A DNA stretch of 64,000 nt from Diogma glabrata (GCA_963693315.1 OY856186.1:373865663-373929662), one strand, 5' to 3'. Positions 47,601 through 60,720 are shown, counted from the first letter of the stretch. Notes: generated from the sequence alone by a model not told the origin. Made by a program: numbers and translations.

Positions 47601-48269
47601 CTTTCGTTCAAAAATACGTACGATGAAATGTCTAAAACTTCGCCGTTTTAGAAATTTCTCAGGTTTCAAATAGGCTCCTGATCATTTGAAACCTGCTTTT
47701 GCCCAATCTGGTCCTGATTGGGATAGTCAGATCAGACCCTGATCAAGTTTGCCATATAAAATTAAATAAGACAAACCCTAGTAAAGAATTTTGAATCAGG
47801 TCCTGATCAGATTACCCAACTAGAGATCAAATACGAAAAAACAAATCAGGGACGGATATATTCAAATAAGGCTAGACCTAAAGGGGTATTCTAATTCAGG
47901 TCCAGAACAAGCCCACATCAGAATGCCCTAAAAGGGCATGCCTTTTCTGACCCTGATCACGCCCTGACTGTATTGAGGCTTCCCCAACTAATTTTTGCTC
48001 GGGATTTTGAAATTTTCTGGTTTGAACTCGAACACTAAATTGTAAGTGTGCCGAGTTGCAAACATTTTACCTATAAATCGTTTGGTTTGAGTGAATAATG
48101 AGTAAGGTTGAATTTAGGATCATGGTGATGATCTCCAGTTATAAGTAAGACCTGAAGGAATAATCATCTATTCTATCTACACCACCAATTAACTAAATAA
48201 CTTAATAGCTTTACAAATTTGAATAAAGATTCGATACCCGGTTTACGCAATAGGACGACTAGCTAGCTA
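44691..48269. other. gene-free A+T-rich block
   Basis: There are long A- and T-runs without recognisable elements. Short open frames (44890-45272, 47219-47404) have no family features. 47235-47265 (CACCCCAGTTTTTTGGCATTTTACGACG region) resembles part of repeat C. 47640-47990 repeats CCTGATCAG / TCAGGTCC words many times and is listed separately. Confidence 0.45.
47640..47990. repeat. degenerate TCAGGTCCTGATCAG motif cluster
   Basis: At least eight variants of (T)CAGG(T/A)CCTGAT(C/T)A and its complement occur within 350 bases (for example near 47670, 47692, 47713, 47805, 47899 and 47957), some adjacent and inverted. The spacing is irregular. They could be subterminal repeats of a DNA element without visible ends. 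Confidence 0.6.
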
Positions 48270-48625
48270 AAAAGGAATGGAACTTTCTTCGATAACATCC
48301 TGCGCCAGCATACGATCCAGCTCCTCTCTCATCATTTTCTCTATTGCTGGTGATATGGAATAGTGTCTTTGTTTGATGGGGACAGCGTCATCAACATCAA
48401 TTACATGTTCAAGCACAAGTGTTTGACCTAGCCCCATTTTAGAAAACGATGGAAGAAGCTGTTTTGCATCCTGAAGCTGTTTATCTTCGTCGAAAGTAAG
48501 ATCTGTGGAAATTGATTCTATAGAACTTAAAGAAGATGCAAATAGGACCTGATCTAATAGTTTGAACGTTTAAAAAAAATCAATACCCAAATTAGTAATT
48601 ACCCCCGAAGCTGATGTGGTCTTTA
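48270..48625 (-). pseudogene. Ty3/gypsy pol fragment (protease end to RT start)
   Basis: Read on the minus strand, it gives NLGIDFF (the end of a retropepsin domain), then a linker, then VPIKQRHYSISPAIEKMM and EELDRMLAQDVIEES, the well-known start of gypsy-type RT. The frame is open for about 85 codons after one stop. The catalytic RT core is absent. Confidence 0.85.
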
Positions 48626-48639
48626 ACTCGTTAAAGAAG

Positions 48640-49110
48640 CATTGACTTCAGCACCAGTTCTGGTGAATCCAAACTATTCCGAGCCGTTTATCCAACAATG
48701 CGACGCGAGTAAGGAATAAAGATGGTGTGGGGTATGTACTGGTACAGTTGGACAAATTCAGCTCAACGAAATTACTTCGTCACTGAAAAGGAATGCCTTG
48801 CTGCTATCATAGGTATTAAGAAATTCCGAGCGTAAACCGAGGTTCACCTTTTTAAAATCATTACTGATCATGCTTCTCTTATGTGGATAACGCAGCAGAA
48901 AGATCTTTCAGGTCATCTGACACGATAGAGCTAGAAGCTGCAAGGATTCACCTTTGAGATTGAGGATTGGCGTGGGAAGCTAAACGTGGTTCCAGATGCT
49001 CTTTCGAGAATGTTCTCCATCGATGCTGTTACCAATGACAAAATTGATAATTTTAATCTTGATTTAAAATCTCCGGCGATCTCGAAAACATGATTTTGTA
49101 ACCGGTGATA
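48640..49110 (+). pseudogene. Ty3/gypsy RNase H fragment
   Basis: In drifting plus-strand frames one reads APVLVNPNYSEPF, QQCDAS (RNase H Asp), GVGYVLVQ, YFVTEKECLAAI, IITDHASLMWI and DWRGKLNVVPDALSRM. This is the RNase H to tether end of a gypsy Pol. It is in the opposite orientation to the neighbouring RT-start fragment, so an inversion or two insertions are implied. Confidence 0.85.
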
Positions 49111-49171
49111 TCGTTTTCCGTCGAAACTTCATATTGAGTGACGATGGAATACAGATAAGCACCAAATCAGC

Positions 49172-50134
49172 ACTAAAACTTATGAAAGCGAAAGTTATTA
49201 GGTTAGTTGATAACGCGGGAAGACATTATTTCTCGACGACGCGAAACATACAATTCCAAAGACGTGCATCAATAGATTATACTTCCCGCCAGTTCTCCTT
49301 TCCTTTCCTACTTTCTGAAAAGTCTCTCTCATGTGTTTTGTAAATTGGATCTCCCACCGTTATTCGGTTATCGTCTTGATTGTTTTTTCTGGCCCGGCTA
49401 GTTCAGTCGGTAGAGCCTGAGAGTCTATCCCGGGGTTTGGGGTTCGAGCCTTACTCCCATTTCACTTTTTGATTTTTCTAAAATTCTTGGGACCAATGTA
49501 GTCAGCTCGACTTCCTCCATTCGTCCTGTCCTGTTATGGGCAAGATATTCTATGTGAGTTGTGATTCCATTTCCATCCTCTTTACCTATAGTAATCTTTA
49601 CCTATAGAGGCCTTCGAAGTCAATAAACTTCTCAACCCAATTGTGTGTAAGAACACGATTATTCACAATTTTTCGTAAATTTGACACTTCCGGAAGCTGG
49701 TATCAACTTTTTTTCTTTTTTAAATTAAAAATTTTAACCTAATTAGGAAAATTAAAAAGAATCACAGAATACTCAATTTGCCTGTGAATGAAAATTTATG
49801 CTGATCGTGAACTTTCATGGCTCGTGCCTTTTATTTTTTTTGAGATACTAACTAGTTAGTTTTTGGATATTGAGTTGGACAGTTGAGTTGGTTTAGGGAT
49901 TTAGGGATTCTAACAATCAAGACGATAACCGAATAACGGTGGGAGATCCAATATACAAAACACATGAGAGAGACTTTTCAGAAAGTAGGAAAGGAAAGGA
50001 GAACTGGCGGGAAGTATAATCTATTGATGCACGTCTTTGGAATGGTATGTTTCGCGTCGTCGAGAAATAATGTCTTCCAGTTCGTAGGACGCGTTATCAA
50101 CTAACCTAATAACTTTCGCTTTCATAAATTTTAG
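49172..50134. repeat. inverted repeat, arms about 213-223 bp, spacer 527 bp
   Basis: 49172-49384 and 49912-50134 are inverted copies sharing TATGAAAGCGAAAGTTATTA, TTTCTCGACGACGCGAAACA and GATCTCCCACCGTTATTCGG. The right arm has a 10-base insertion. The left arm continues directly from the gypsy RNase H fragment, so the arms may be gypsy 3' sequence. The spacer starts with a tRNA-Lys-like segment. Confidence 0.9.
49392..49466 (+). ncRNA. tRNA-Lys-like SINE head or tRNA pseudogene
   Basis: GCCCGGCTAGTTCAGTCGG then TAGAGC matches the acceptor stem and A box of metazoan tRNA-Lys. GGGGTTCGAGCCT matches the B box. The anticodon arm (TGAGAGTCTATCCCGG) no longer folds properly and the 3' acceptor strand is lost, so it cannot be a working tRNA. 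The following T/A-rich, C-containing body to about 49900 fits a tRNA-Lys-derived SINE, although no tail or target duplication is clear. Confidence 0.7.
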
Positions 50135-53100
50135 GGCTAATTTAAGTTGACAGATTTAGGGATATTAAGTTGACAAGTTGGGGTGGTAACGGGTGATGTT
50201 GCAAAGAGGAAAACAAATTATTTTATAATAATTTCTTAATTTTGGGATTTTGAAATTTTCCATTATTTTCCTAAACAAGTGATAGTAATGTTTCGTTAAA
50301 GAAAACTGAAAAAAAAAAATCAAAAGTTTTTTTATGGTGAAAGATGATAAGTGTATATCACTAGAAATAAATGTGAAGCTAATTTGGTTGTGCGTTAAAG
50401 TAATTAAATGTTACAACTGGTGAATATTTAAGCCTATTAAAGAATGAGAGTTAAGATCGGCACAAATATGAACATCGCAAGAAAATGAGTAAAGGAATGT
50501 TTAAATAATTGAATTAAGTGTTCGATGCATTAGAGTTAAGATTAAGAAAAAAAATGTATTTACTGTAATAGAAACTGTATCACCAAAGTCAAAGGAAATA
50601 AAGTATGGAGTCAAATTGTTAAGTTTATTATTTTTTTCGAAATTGGATACGCGATACAATTCTGGAAGAAAAAAAATAACTAAGACAGCATATCAGGATA
50701 TCATCATCAACAGGAAAGTTTGTTTTTTTTTTGTATTATTATTTTAATTTTTATGAATTCAACAATAGTGTTGCCATGAGTTGCTAAAGTAATTATAATT
50801 TGAAAAGGCCTTGCGGCAGGGCAATCCTCAAATCTTTACCTTTCAAAACTTAAATATATCCTTGACTGTATGCCAGAAAATTAAACTATACGCCAGGTGT
50901 GATCTGATTTCTAGCTGCACTTCTTTAACGAAACGTTGTTTTATTTAATTTTCTGTGGTGAGCTGAAATGGCTTTCAGTCAGGTAGCTGGGTAACTTGTG
51001 TCAGTATCAGAGTATTGAGTTTATTCATTTCTATTGAATTAGAATTTTGATTATTAGCTCAAATCAACTACCCAAGCTATCTAATTAAGTTTAGCCTTAA
51101 GTTATGGAAGGTTGATGATTTCTTTGACGGTGAAAACTCTTCGAAAATACTCTATGAGTATATCTTCCATATAAATAATAATCAATTACGTTTAGTTTTC
51201 AAGTAAAAAAAAACCAGAAAATGAATTGAATTGATTATATTTATACAAGTGAGGTTCATCTTAAGGAAAACATACCTTCCATATGGAGCATCAATGACAG
51301 TTTTTGGAAAACTTATTCCAGATGAAATTAGTGTTCGTCCTCATTTGATGATGGCACTAAGATATCTCACACAATTTCGTTGATGGACCTTTGAAACATT
51401 TTTTACAACAATAGTCAAGTAGCTGAAAAAAAATTCGGGTACTGCACAACATTTTTTGTGCGAATCTTTTTTGTAAATTTGATGTCAGTGCAACAGGAAA
51501 AATTTAGTTGGCACAAAATAGGTTGCAGTGTATTCACTCACTTATTCATTTCAGTATTTTAGTATCTTTTTAGTCAAATGTCATTCAATGTGAATTTGAA
51601 AAGATTAAATAGATTTGTAATTGTCGTCTTATAAAAATCATCATCCGATCCTGTAATAATTGCTGGAATGGAATATGCTTTGTCTAACTTTATTTTAAAA
51701 AAATATTGCACCTGTACAAATGGTTCGATAAATCAAGCATATCAGGCTAGTGATCAGTAATAGTAGCCACGGTTAAGCTATAATAGTCACAGCATTGAAG
51801 TGAAGTAGTTTTGATTGACTGATAACGAAAATAAACGAATTTTTTTAATTACGAACCAACACAATCGTTAGCGATGGTATAATCTAAGAGTCTGTTTATG
51901 AAGTTCACACTAACCATTATGACATTGCAGTTAAATAAACATATCGGCCAAACTAAAAAGGAAAATTGACGTTTATAATCAGAGGATTTAAATGTGCGAA
52001 TTTTCGTTTAGATCCGATGTCCACCTCTAGAAGTTTTGCCGTGTATAGGTATTTATAAATATATCGTTAACATTTGATAAAATTAAATCCGTTATATTTT
52101 GGCTATAAGTTTTTGATGTATAGAGTTTAAATAGGAGCACTAAAAAATCAACGCTCGTGTTAACTAGAAACTTCAAGTTGTTTGAATAGGCTAGTTGCTC
52201 ACTGTCCAAAATTCTGACTTTAATCAGTTTTTGTATCCCAACTGATATCAAACGTGGTTTGTATGGTCAACTGTTTGCAAGAACAATGTGACCTGTGGTG
52301 TTACGCTCTAACGTCAAATTTATGGTGGTTTTATTACATTTATAAACCTCTCAGTATAAATTTTCCCAGTTGGTTCATGCTAGGCAATCCTTCATCGTTC
52401 CATCTTAAGTAACATCGCCACAAACTTTTTTAGGCTGCGTACAACATGTTCTCGGTAGTCATCAGCTGTACGTTCTAAGGATTTCAAAAACTTCTGGCAA
52501 ATTTAGTACACAATATAAAGCGTATAATTACTACTACTCAAAGCGCAGTTAATTGTTGCTTGTTTGACGGTACTGGGCTTTGAAGGTGGATAAGTTTATC
52601 AATAATTATTCGTGAAATTTTTGGAATCTGAATGTGACAATTTTGACAATTATCGAAGACATAAAGATGAAAATGAGCCTCACAGCTATAAATAGTTTCT
52701 AAAAATAAGCCACTAAACTGCCACTTCTACTTTAAACTAATTCGATCTATAATAATGGTGAACGGCAGAACTTCTATCATGTGCTACCAAATTCTAACGA
52801 ACTGAAGACTTACCCACTATTCACTATTTATCTACTATTTATTAATAAAGTTAATATTGTTGTTATAATAACCGAAATTGGTTATTATACCAAGATGTTA
52901 ACAATATTCCCAAAAAAATTCAAATGGTCTCTGGTCCAGGAGAATCTCTATTTGAAGTATTTTAATGAAATCGCATTGTTTTTCTCGTTTTGTTTTTACA
53001 AACAACGTCCTCACACCTATAATTATGTAAGGCAAAAAACACCCTATTTCCACTATTCGCCAATTTGTTTTTTTTTCTATTTTCAATAACAATTTCATTT

Positions 53101-56100
53101 ACATTAACTATTTACAATATTTTTTTTTAGCAAGCTAAATATTTGTACATAGTATATAGTTAAAGACTGAATTACTATTGGTTTTCTTAGCGTTCTAGCG
53201 CGACCGAAGTAAAAATAATCCATTTGGTGTGATAGACAAAATAAAATCTTCAAGTTTTCCGCTCGAAACCTAATCAAAATCTTTTGGAGGTTAAAATTTA
53301 ACTAAATAACATAATACAAAATTGTTTTATCGAGAACTTTGTTTTTTAAAAAGACTTTCTATTTATCTCTGTCGTTGTGGCTTTTACTTTCAATTAATCG
53401 ATAAAAAAATTTACCAATAAGGTTCTTCAAAATTAAATCAATAATTAATATTGCAAAAATATCTCAGTTACAACTTACAACACATAAATCGGACCGCTCT
53501 ATTCAGATCATACAACATCAACGCACCTGCGCAGATCAATTTACTTTATTTTAATATCCGTTTAACAAAATACAAAATACATTTGTCTCACATGAAAAAC
53601 AAAAATAATAATAAAAAAATAATTGATTAGTCATCGAAATATAAGATCGGTTAAATGCTTTAAAATTATCCATTACAGTGGAATGTAATAAATAGACAGA
53701 TATTATTTTGTGAAACGAACCCCAAACGGTTTGATAGTACGGAATGTATGTTGATTATGTGAGAACTGTTTATTTTAGATTTTAAAAGAAAATGTCTATT
53801 GAACAGAATTTTGTTGGTCGTTACAGTGTCTGGAAGTAATGTCGTTAGATTATATATACCAAGTCGACAACATTTAATGTGTATGAAAGACTTTTGTTCA
53901 ATATCGGGCGTAAAACAAAGATAAAATGTTGCTCCTTATTCAAATGACAGTCGGCAACACCTATAAACTGTCGACGTTTAACTTCCAGAAGAAAAAAATG
54001 GTGGAATGGAATCGATCAAGGTCCACTTAATCGATAGTCTGAGAGAGAGAACCGAGTCATTTCAAAAGAAAATAAGTCATTGGAAGTTCCTCAAAGAAGG
54101 CGTTAGATGAAGAAAATATTAGCTATAAGGGTCCCAGTGCAAACTATATTCCTCATGGCACCTTTTGCCAACCAATTATTCAAGGTTGTACCAACCAGTT
54201 ACCACCTTTTTACTCAACCGCATCAGCTGTTTGGTGTGATTTCAGCTTTTCTTATTCTTAGTGAGACATTAACTTCAATGGATCTCCCATAGATCACCCA
54301 ATCGAAAGATTTATTTTTTGATTTCAGACCCTAGCTTAACCATATATAATGCCATGGAAGCTAACTAGTCGTGGTCATAACTGTGGGAGTGTATTCCATT
54401 AATCCTGGAATTTCAGGATCATAAAAATGTGTCGGGTTCCTGGTATTCCGGGTACGGAATTCCACAATTGCAATGCCTAACACCTACCTATGTATATCAT
54501 ATCCTAGAAAGTCGTAACGAAAATAATCTACCATACAATAACTTTTAGGGAGTAAGATAAGGAAATGGAGACGAGTTTCAACTCCCTCTGAGCATGCTCG
54601 GCACTCACATTTAAGCCCAAAATATATTTTGAAATTCATTTAACACACCCGTCGACTGACCTTTAAGCTTTGTCCAAGAAGAAGATCCCTAAAATCAAAA
54701 CAAATTTGATTGGTTTTAATATTGCTTTGTGACTGATTGAGTTTTATTGACATACACTGTATGTCCTATATATTTTTTGTATATAACCTATATATTTTTT
54801 GGTGACGATTCCTAGAACCGTTTAATGCAATTAAAAAATTCTAAAAACCGACATTTTTAAAATGACAAAAATTTATTGTTTTAACTTTAATTCATGTTTT
54901 TCTTAGTAAAGGGATATTCCAGTCTTCTTATATAAAAATTAATAAACAACGAAAATATATTTAGAAATAAAAAAATAACAGAAATAAAACTAATATTATT
55001 TTTGAATTTTTATAATTAAAAATAGAAAAACGCAAGAAAAAACAAAAATTACAAAACTAATAAAATATTGTCTTAATGTAAATTTATTACAAAAAAAAAA
55101 TATATATACATATACGAGTGTAATAAATTAATTTAACTTGACATTCAAGTAAATGTTTTATTGTATTTTGATAACAACTTCTAAACATGAATTTAGTTAC
55201 TGGCATACAATGTGAAAAGGTAACTAAACTTCTCGTGTAATCTGATAAGCGAATCAGACTGTTTATCTAAGCGCATTAAACATAAAAATGTTTTTGAATT
55301 ACATGAAGAGAATAACATTACACTCTGAAAATTAGATTTTTACAACAGTCAGGATTTTGTTTGTCAATCCTGATTTCTGAGGCAAAAAAATGGCACAAAT
55401 ATTTAACTTCTTTCCTTTCCTGTTTTATTAATCGTTAAAACCACTGCGGGTGCATGGTATAGCCAAAAAACAACACTAAACTTTCAAACCACATTACACA
55501 CACTGCAAGCGGGTATCTTCCAATCTTCGGTCGTGATTTCTTCTACTAGTAACCGCTCTGTTGAACTAATTTAAAAACAATATGGCATCCAAAAATATTC
55601 AGGGTATCAACAATACCAAGCATTGCAAGTGCTATCTTTCTTAGATGCTGGTAGCTTCCCTTAGTCATATAATAAAAACGTTTAGTTTTTCTTTGGTACT
55701 AACTCTACAGGTGAGTTCCATGGGTTTTTCACGGCCGTATTATTGCATTTTTTCAAAATGTTGTTTTTTTTTCTTTCGTTTAGTATACTGCAAATAATAG
55801 ACTTGTGATATTCAATAACTTCTGATACTGCTTTCATCCGCTCTTATGTAAGGCTTACTACACATATTTTTGTGAGATGGTTTATTTCGTTTTTTATTTT
55901 GTATTAACCAAGCTGTTAATATTTATCTACTTGCATTTATTACAATATTCCCCAACGACTTATCTTTTTCCTAAATTTTTTCTGTCGGATTAAAAGATTT
56001 ATATATATTTTGATGTATACGCATTTCGTTTTTCTAATGCATCGATAGTAATGAATTTAAACGATTTTCGTTTTCACACAATCTGAGTGATTCAGAACGT

Positions 56101-56859
56101 TCGTACAATTTTTTCCAAATTTTTTTTTTCTAAATGATGATTTAAATATCAAGATCATTTTTCATCATTCTATGCGCTTAACACCATTGAAATCATACTA
56201 ATCTCATTACTTACAGAACCAGTGTTTTGTTAAAACTAAACACCATAAATTAATTAACTAGGAACTCTATCATATATGACCATTTAAAATTTAACAAACA
56301 ATTTTGATACTCATTCTATTATTGATAAAACCAAACCTACCAAAATATCAATAATGTAACAATTAAATGCTAGTGCTTAATATGAAAAAAAAATTAAAAC
56401 TGTGAAAAAGCTGTGTTTATATCGTCTAAATACAACAAACTATTTACTCACTTTACCACACTTCCACTGTTATTAACTGAGAAAAACCTCAAATTCAATA
56501 AAAAGAAACCAGAATATAAAACAAGAGAATGAGAGTACAATTATTTATAATATATTATCATTAATTTCAACAACACTTAGGTTATTCGTGCTATCATTTG
56601 CGTTTTATTTATTAAAAAGTATAAAGAAAAACACCCAAATCAAATGACAAAAATAATTTTTTTTATTTTACTTAAAAATACAAAATATCTTTACTTACTA
56701 TACCACACTTATGTATCACAATTAAACCGAAAATAAAATCAAACTCAATGAAAAAGAAAACAAAAAGCAAATTCTAAATCAAGAAAATGAGAAAAAGAAA
56801 TAAAAAGTAACAAATGATTACAATTTGTCTCATTCAACATTTGTTTTACATTTAATATT
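50135..56859. other. long gene-free A+T-rich block
   Basis: No gene or well-defined element was seen in 6.7 kb. Short open frames (52027-52251 minus, 52781-53098 on both strands, 54107-54292 plus) are not supported by motifs; the last ends in a short hydrophobic stretch but has no start context or splice support. The region may be intron. Confidence 0.45.
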
Positions 56860-57660
56860 CATTTAGGGTGACGATGACTCGAATATATAAATTTTTCCCC
56901 ATACAAAATCGCACAACGCGCCTAAAGAAGTTTTCACTTCAAAAATTGTACAACAATCACCAACAAAAAATAACAACAAAAAGTATAAAAAAACAGAATA
57001 GCCAAAAAATATTTCTTTTAAAAACTGAATAAAATATTGAGATGTCGTAAAAATCAACTGAATTGACGTCACACTGTGCTAAAAGACAGTAGCAATTACC
57101 TTAAAAAAACTACACTATCGATAAATTTAAATACCGTAAATTATCCGGAGCCTTAAACTGTGTGTAAATCAATCTTTTTTGATGAAGATGTCAACTAATA
57201 TTGAAAGAGAAATACATACTCAAATAGTAGTTTTTATTTTCCTTATTTTATTTCACGGGAATGAAATTATGGAAAACAATAAATGAAAATAAAAAAATAA
57301 AAATAACTTAAAAAAAAACAGAAAAAAACAGTAGCAATAACTTAAAAAAACTGCATTATCGATCCATTTAAAATACGTAAAAAGAAATTTTTATGATTTT
57401 TATGGATTCATGAATAAAAAAACAATAGTTTTAATGGTATGTTATAAAAATTTAAAAAAAAACAATAGAAAAATGTACCACTCCAGGAACTGAACCCTCG
57501 ACCTATAGAACCTCAGTCGACCGCGATATTCATATTGCAATTCGGTATTTTATTTATTGGTATTTAAATAAATTAGCGTGACGATAATTTGAATATATAA
57601 ATTTACCCTAATACAAAATCGCACAACGCGCCTAAAGAAGTTTTCACTTAAAAAAAACGA
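56860..57660 (+). repeat. repeat E, copies 2 and 3
   Basis: GTGACGATGACTCGAATATA, CATACAAAATCGCACAACGC and GCCTAAAGAAGTTTTCACTT occur at 56870-56945, and again with minor changes at 57580-57650. GACAGTAGCAATTACCTTAA occurs at 57084 and CAGTAGCAATAACTTAAAAA at 57330. The right copy is continuous through the region that is split at 36098. No gene. Confidence 0.75.
57474..57545 (-). repeat. tRNA-like (SINE-type) segment, copy 2
   Basis: On the minus strand GAGGGTTCAGTTCC is a B-box-like motif preceded by GGTTCTATAGGTC and GCGGTCGACTGA. It aligns with the segment at 36796-36862. An anticodon-arm-like fold is plausible but the D-arm is poor, so it is read as a tRNA-derived part of repeat E. Confidence 0.5.
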
Positions 57661-57963
57661 TACCATAAAACATCATCTCATATGTCTCATTTCTTATTAA
57701 TTTTAATAATTTTGTTCTCAATAATGTATTATGTATGTTTAAGTAGGAAAGATTACTAATAAAACTATTATTCAAATACTAGTTTGATGTGCGAAATTTA
57801 TATTTTAGTTTTTAATTCGTTTGCAAGTTACAGTGTGTTGATTAAAATTATTGTTATTTAATTTTTTATTTAATGATTTTTAATATTTGAATAATTTAGC
57901 ATCTATTTATTATTCGATGTTGAAACAAGTATATTTTTTATGTTTTTATTTTTCAATGAAGTA

Positions 57964-59600
57964 TTAAAGTTCTTTCATTTTGTTCTGCCAACTATTAATA
58001 ACGACCCTGAGACTGGTCTGAGGTAAACCAGGACACAAGCAGAGAAGATGGAGAAACATTTTGTCATCCTGATCATCATTGCGGTTGTGACAGTAGTCAT
58101 AGGCGAAGATACCCAGTCTGCTTGCATGTTGGCTGATAAGACAGTCTCCCGTAACGACACCCACGACCATGCTGATATCTCTGAGTTTTACTGATGTCAG
58201 TTGATAAGACTGGGAGGCCTAACTATTACACAAGGAGTGCCTTCAGTCCATCTTATATTTGTGCACGTCTTCGCCTCCTTTTGGAGTAGCAGTTTGCACG
58301 AAAGAAGAGGATAACAAAATCATGCGTGGTGACACAATGCAGCAAGTGCCTTGCCGAGTTCATTGATATTCAAATTCTCCGTTATACCAAAATGCTCTGG
58401 CGATCAAACATGGTGACTGTTTTACTGTTCAGCCAGCTTGTTTAGAGATTTCAGACAGTTCCGAGTTAATTTCGTCGTGGTGACGCCCGACTCTAAAGCT
58501 TTTATTGCAGCTTGGCTGTTTGTAAAGATGCTGATATCCCAAGAAGATATTACATAAAAAGGTAGGTGAAAAGATAGGTTTAAAGTTAGGTTTTTGCAAA
58601 ATTCTTCACAAATGACCTTCCCATTCATTTTCCATCTATTTGTGTAGAAGTTGACAATACCTGTATGTTTGTCTAGTTTACTTTTCCAGTCCTAGGCATA
58701 GCAGTTGTGAAACCAACTTTCAACAGTCGAAAGAGTATTCCTTCATGCAAAGTATTAAGGAGTGCCAAATATTGCTACAGCTCTACATCTCGGCAGACTT
58801 CAGCCAAACTGCCATGCTGGTGGCTAGCTGTCTGGCTAAAATATCGCTATAGGAATAATATTTGTAGTACTACGGTAGGTGTGTTCTTTAAAGCTGCACT
58901 AATACATAATGATGCGCATCTCTAAACTTTCATCGAGAGTTTTTGATTTACCATTTTGGTTAGGGCCAGCTACGAAATCGTGACCCCGATAAAATAGGGT
59001 TGGTCGAGCTGTATATTCAGTGGACATGCCAACTGCAATTTGCCCGAATAAAGTGCTATATTAGCTTCCCGCACTATTTCAAGAATGTTTGACTTTCAGC
59101 TTAGTTTAATATCCAGAATAAGCCTTAGGTAATTAGCCTTATTAGTGATGCTCAGGCAGACTCCGTTTGAAGTTGGTGGTTCAAATTCAAGTTGTTTTCG
59201 TTTCCTATAGAAAGGAATCAATTTCGATTTCTGTGGATTAACCCCCAGTCCAGTTTGCATCAGTCCTTTTAGAGAGGATGCAAAGAGCACTTTGCATTAG
59301 GGCCCTAAGAGTATCAGACTATTTTTCGAAGGCAAAAATAGAAACATCGTCAAAAAGAATTCACCATAAGGACAATACTCGTGTGCCTCTTCTTTCGAGC
59401 CTGCGTGTAAAGTCCTCACCGAGACAGGCTCTGACAACGCTAGCCCTAAAAAGCAGGTCCAGCTGACCAAAGATTCCACCTCTTCCAAATCCACAAGCTT
59501 ATGGGTGATCGCTAAAGGACTGACGTTTTTGGAGACTCCTTTAATATTGCAGAAATTAACCAAGGAATATTTACTACAGTCCAAAGATTTTTTATTTGGA
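57964..59600 (-). pseudogene. degenerate LINE with RNase H domain
   Basis: On the minus strand, RT remnants come first: SKGLMQTGLGVNPQKSKL-like sequence near 59270-59220, EFEPPTSNGVCLSIT and ANYLRLILDIKLS (the thumb region). The catalytic YADD region near 59340 is decayed. RNase H follows at 58422-58628: ISIFTNSQAAIKALESGV (Asp changed to Asn in the usual TDSQAAIKAL), then LTRNCLKSLNKLAEQ. A Cys/His tail is at 57964-58170: GDCLISQHASRLGIFAYDYC, then FLHLLCLCPGL. An RNase H between RT and tail places it outside the Jockey/CR1-like elements at 3-7 and 30 kb. Multiple frameshifts and stops make it non-functional. Confidence 0.8.
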
Positions 59601-60720
59601 CGTATGAGAATGGGTCAGACATCAACACATGCCGATTCACCCCGCAACCACCATCTCTGCAGTCGAGATGGACCCACGGTTTTTGTTGATAAATTCTAAA
59701 GATGTTTCGACTAGTGCCGTTATCACCATCCTCCAGTTAGCAGACGTAATGCTGCCGTCATCCTTTACTCCATATATATCTGATACCCCTAGTAGACCTC
59801 TCCCGCATCACAAAAAGGCTGGGTTGCTATAACCACTAGAACCTATGAGGAATTGTCTTCTGGGTAGCAATTTTGTACCATTATTTCTCCTAGAGAAATA
59901 AAAGGAGAGATAAATTGTAATATATACAATTGTCTTTGATTGATTCATTTAAATTGTAAATATGTCACGTGTCCATAAATGTTACGTCGTGATTGGTTCG
60001 TTTTGTATTGTATATGAATTTATATTATGGAGAAATTTGAGTGTGGGTACGTAGACTTTTTTTTAGTTTTCCCCAGGAGAGATAATTCTCTACAAAAGAG
60101 AGATGGCAGGAGAGATAATGGTACCAAATCGCTACCCTGATCTCTACCTGTGAGCAGCAGAGGCCCAAGTATAGTCACCGGGCCTAGATGTGTTAATTCT
60201 TTTAGCCCATCCAGCATAATCTTTAACCGTTTAAGAACTTTCCATTCTTTTCTTTTGGAATTTTAGGACAACTTGAAAGGCTTGAAAGATTCCAAGGAAC
60301 TCGCATCATTAGCGCTGGAGCCCCGATTTACAGTATCCTGAGAGTTGACACTTGCAGTGTTGCTAGAGAATCCTTAGATGGACCGAATTCTTACTTATGA
60401 TTTCAACGAGTAGCGGAGAAAAAGAAAAGTACATATACTCAGAGGTCAGTGGTACGTAGACAAGGCACATTACTCCTGGAGATATCCTGATATCTAGGTG
60501 GTTCCCAGACAAGCAGATAATCGACACGGGTGCAATGGCACCTTGATCTAGCCCATTTTCTAATCATTTTGCGTGATCCGTTCCATATCTGGAACATTAA
60601 CATACGTGCAAGGAAAAAGCACGTAGATCTGAAGGCGGCTAGCATTGTGAAGCAATATATAATGAGGACATAACGCAAATATTAAAAACTTGTACGGACA
60701 AGAAATATAACCCGTCTTAT
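59601..60720. other. probable upstream LINE remains, interrupted by a MITE
   Basis: The sequence is G+C-richer than the surroundings and continues upstream of the RNase-H LINE on its minus strand, so it may be the decayed N-terminal part. I cannot recognise endonuclease motifs. The MITE at 59862-60137 interrupts it. Frames at 60020-60217 and 60439-60678 are not identified. Confidence 0.4.
59862..60137. mobile_element. 276-bp MITE
   Basis: The left end GGGTAGCAATTTTGTACCAT and the right end, read inward, GGGTAGCGATTTGGTACCAT, are 18 of 20 identical, followed on each side by TATCTCTCC/TATTTCTCC. Internal GAGAGATAA words repeat. No target duplication was clear, so the superfamily is open. Confidence 0.75.

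Noticed and set aside
49134..49343. 69-codon plus frame after the gypsy RNase H
   Set aside because: It is the translation of one inverted-repeat arm; the arm is repeated without an open frame on the other side.
52781..53098. Overlapping frames on both strands with hydrophobic runs
   Set aside because: AT-rich DNA readily gives Phe/Ile/Leu-rich frames. There is no family motif, splice support or conserved partner.
54107..54292. 61-codon plus frame preceded by a VPQRRR-like string, considered as LINE RT
   Set aside because: The following sequence does not show the LFLLYIND or YADD steps expected after a VPQG box in any frame.
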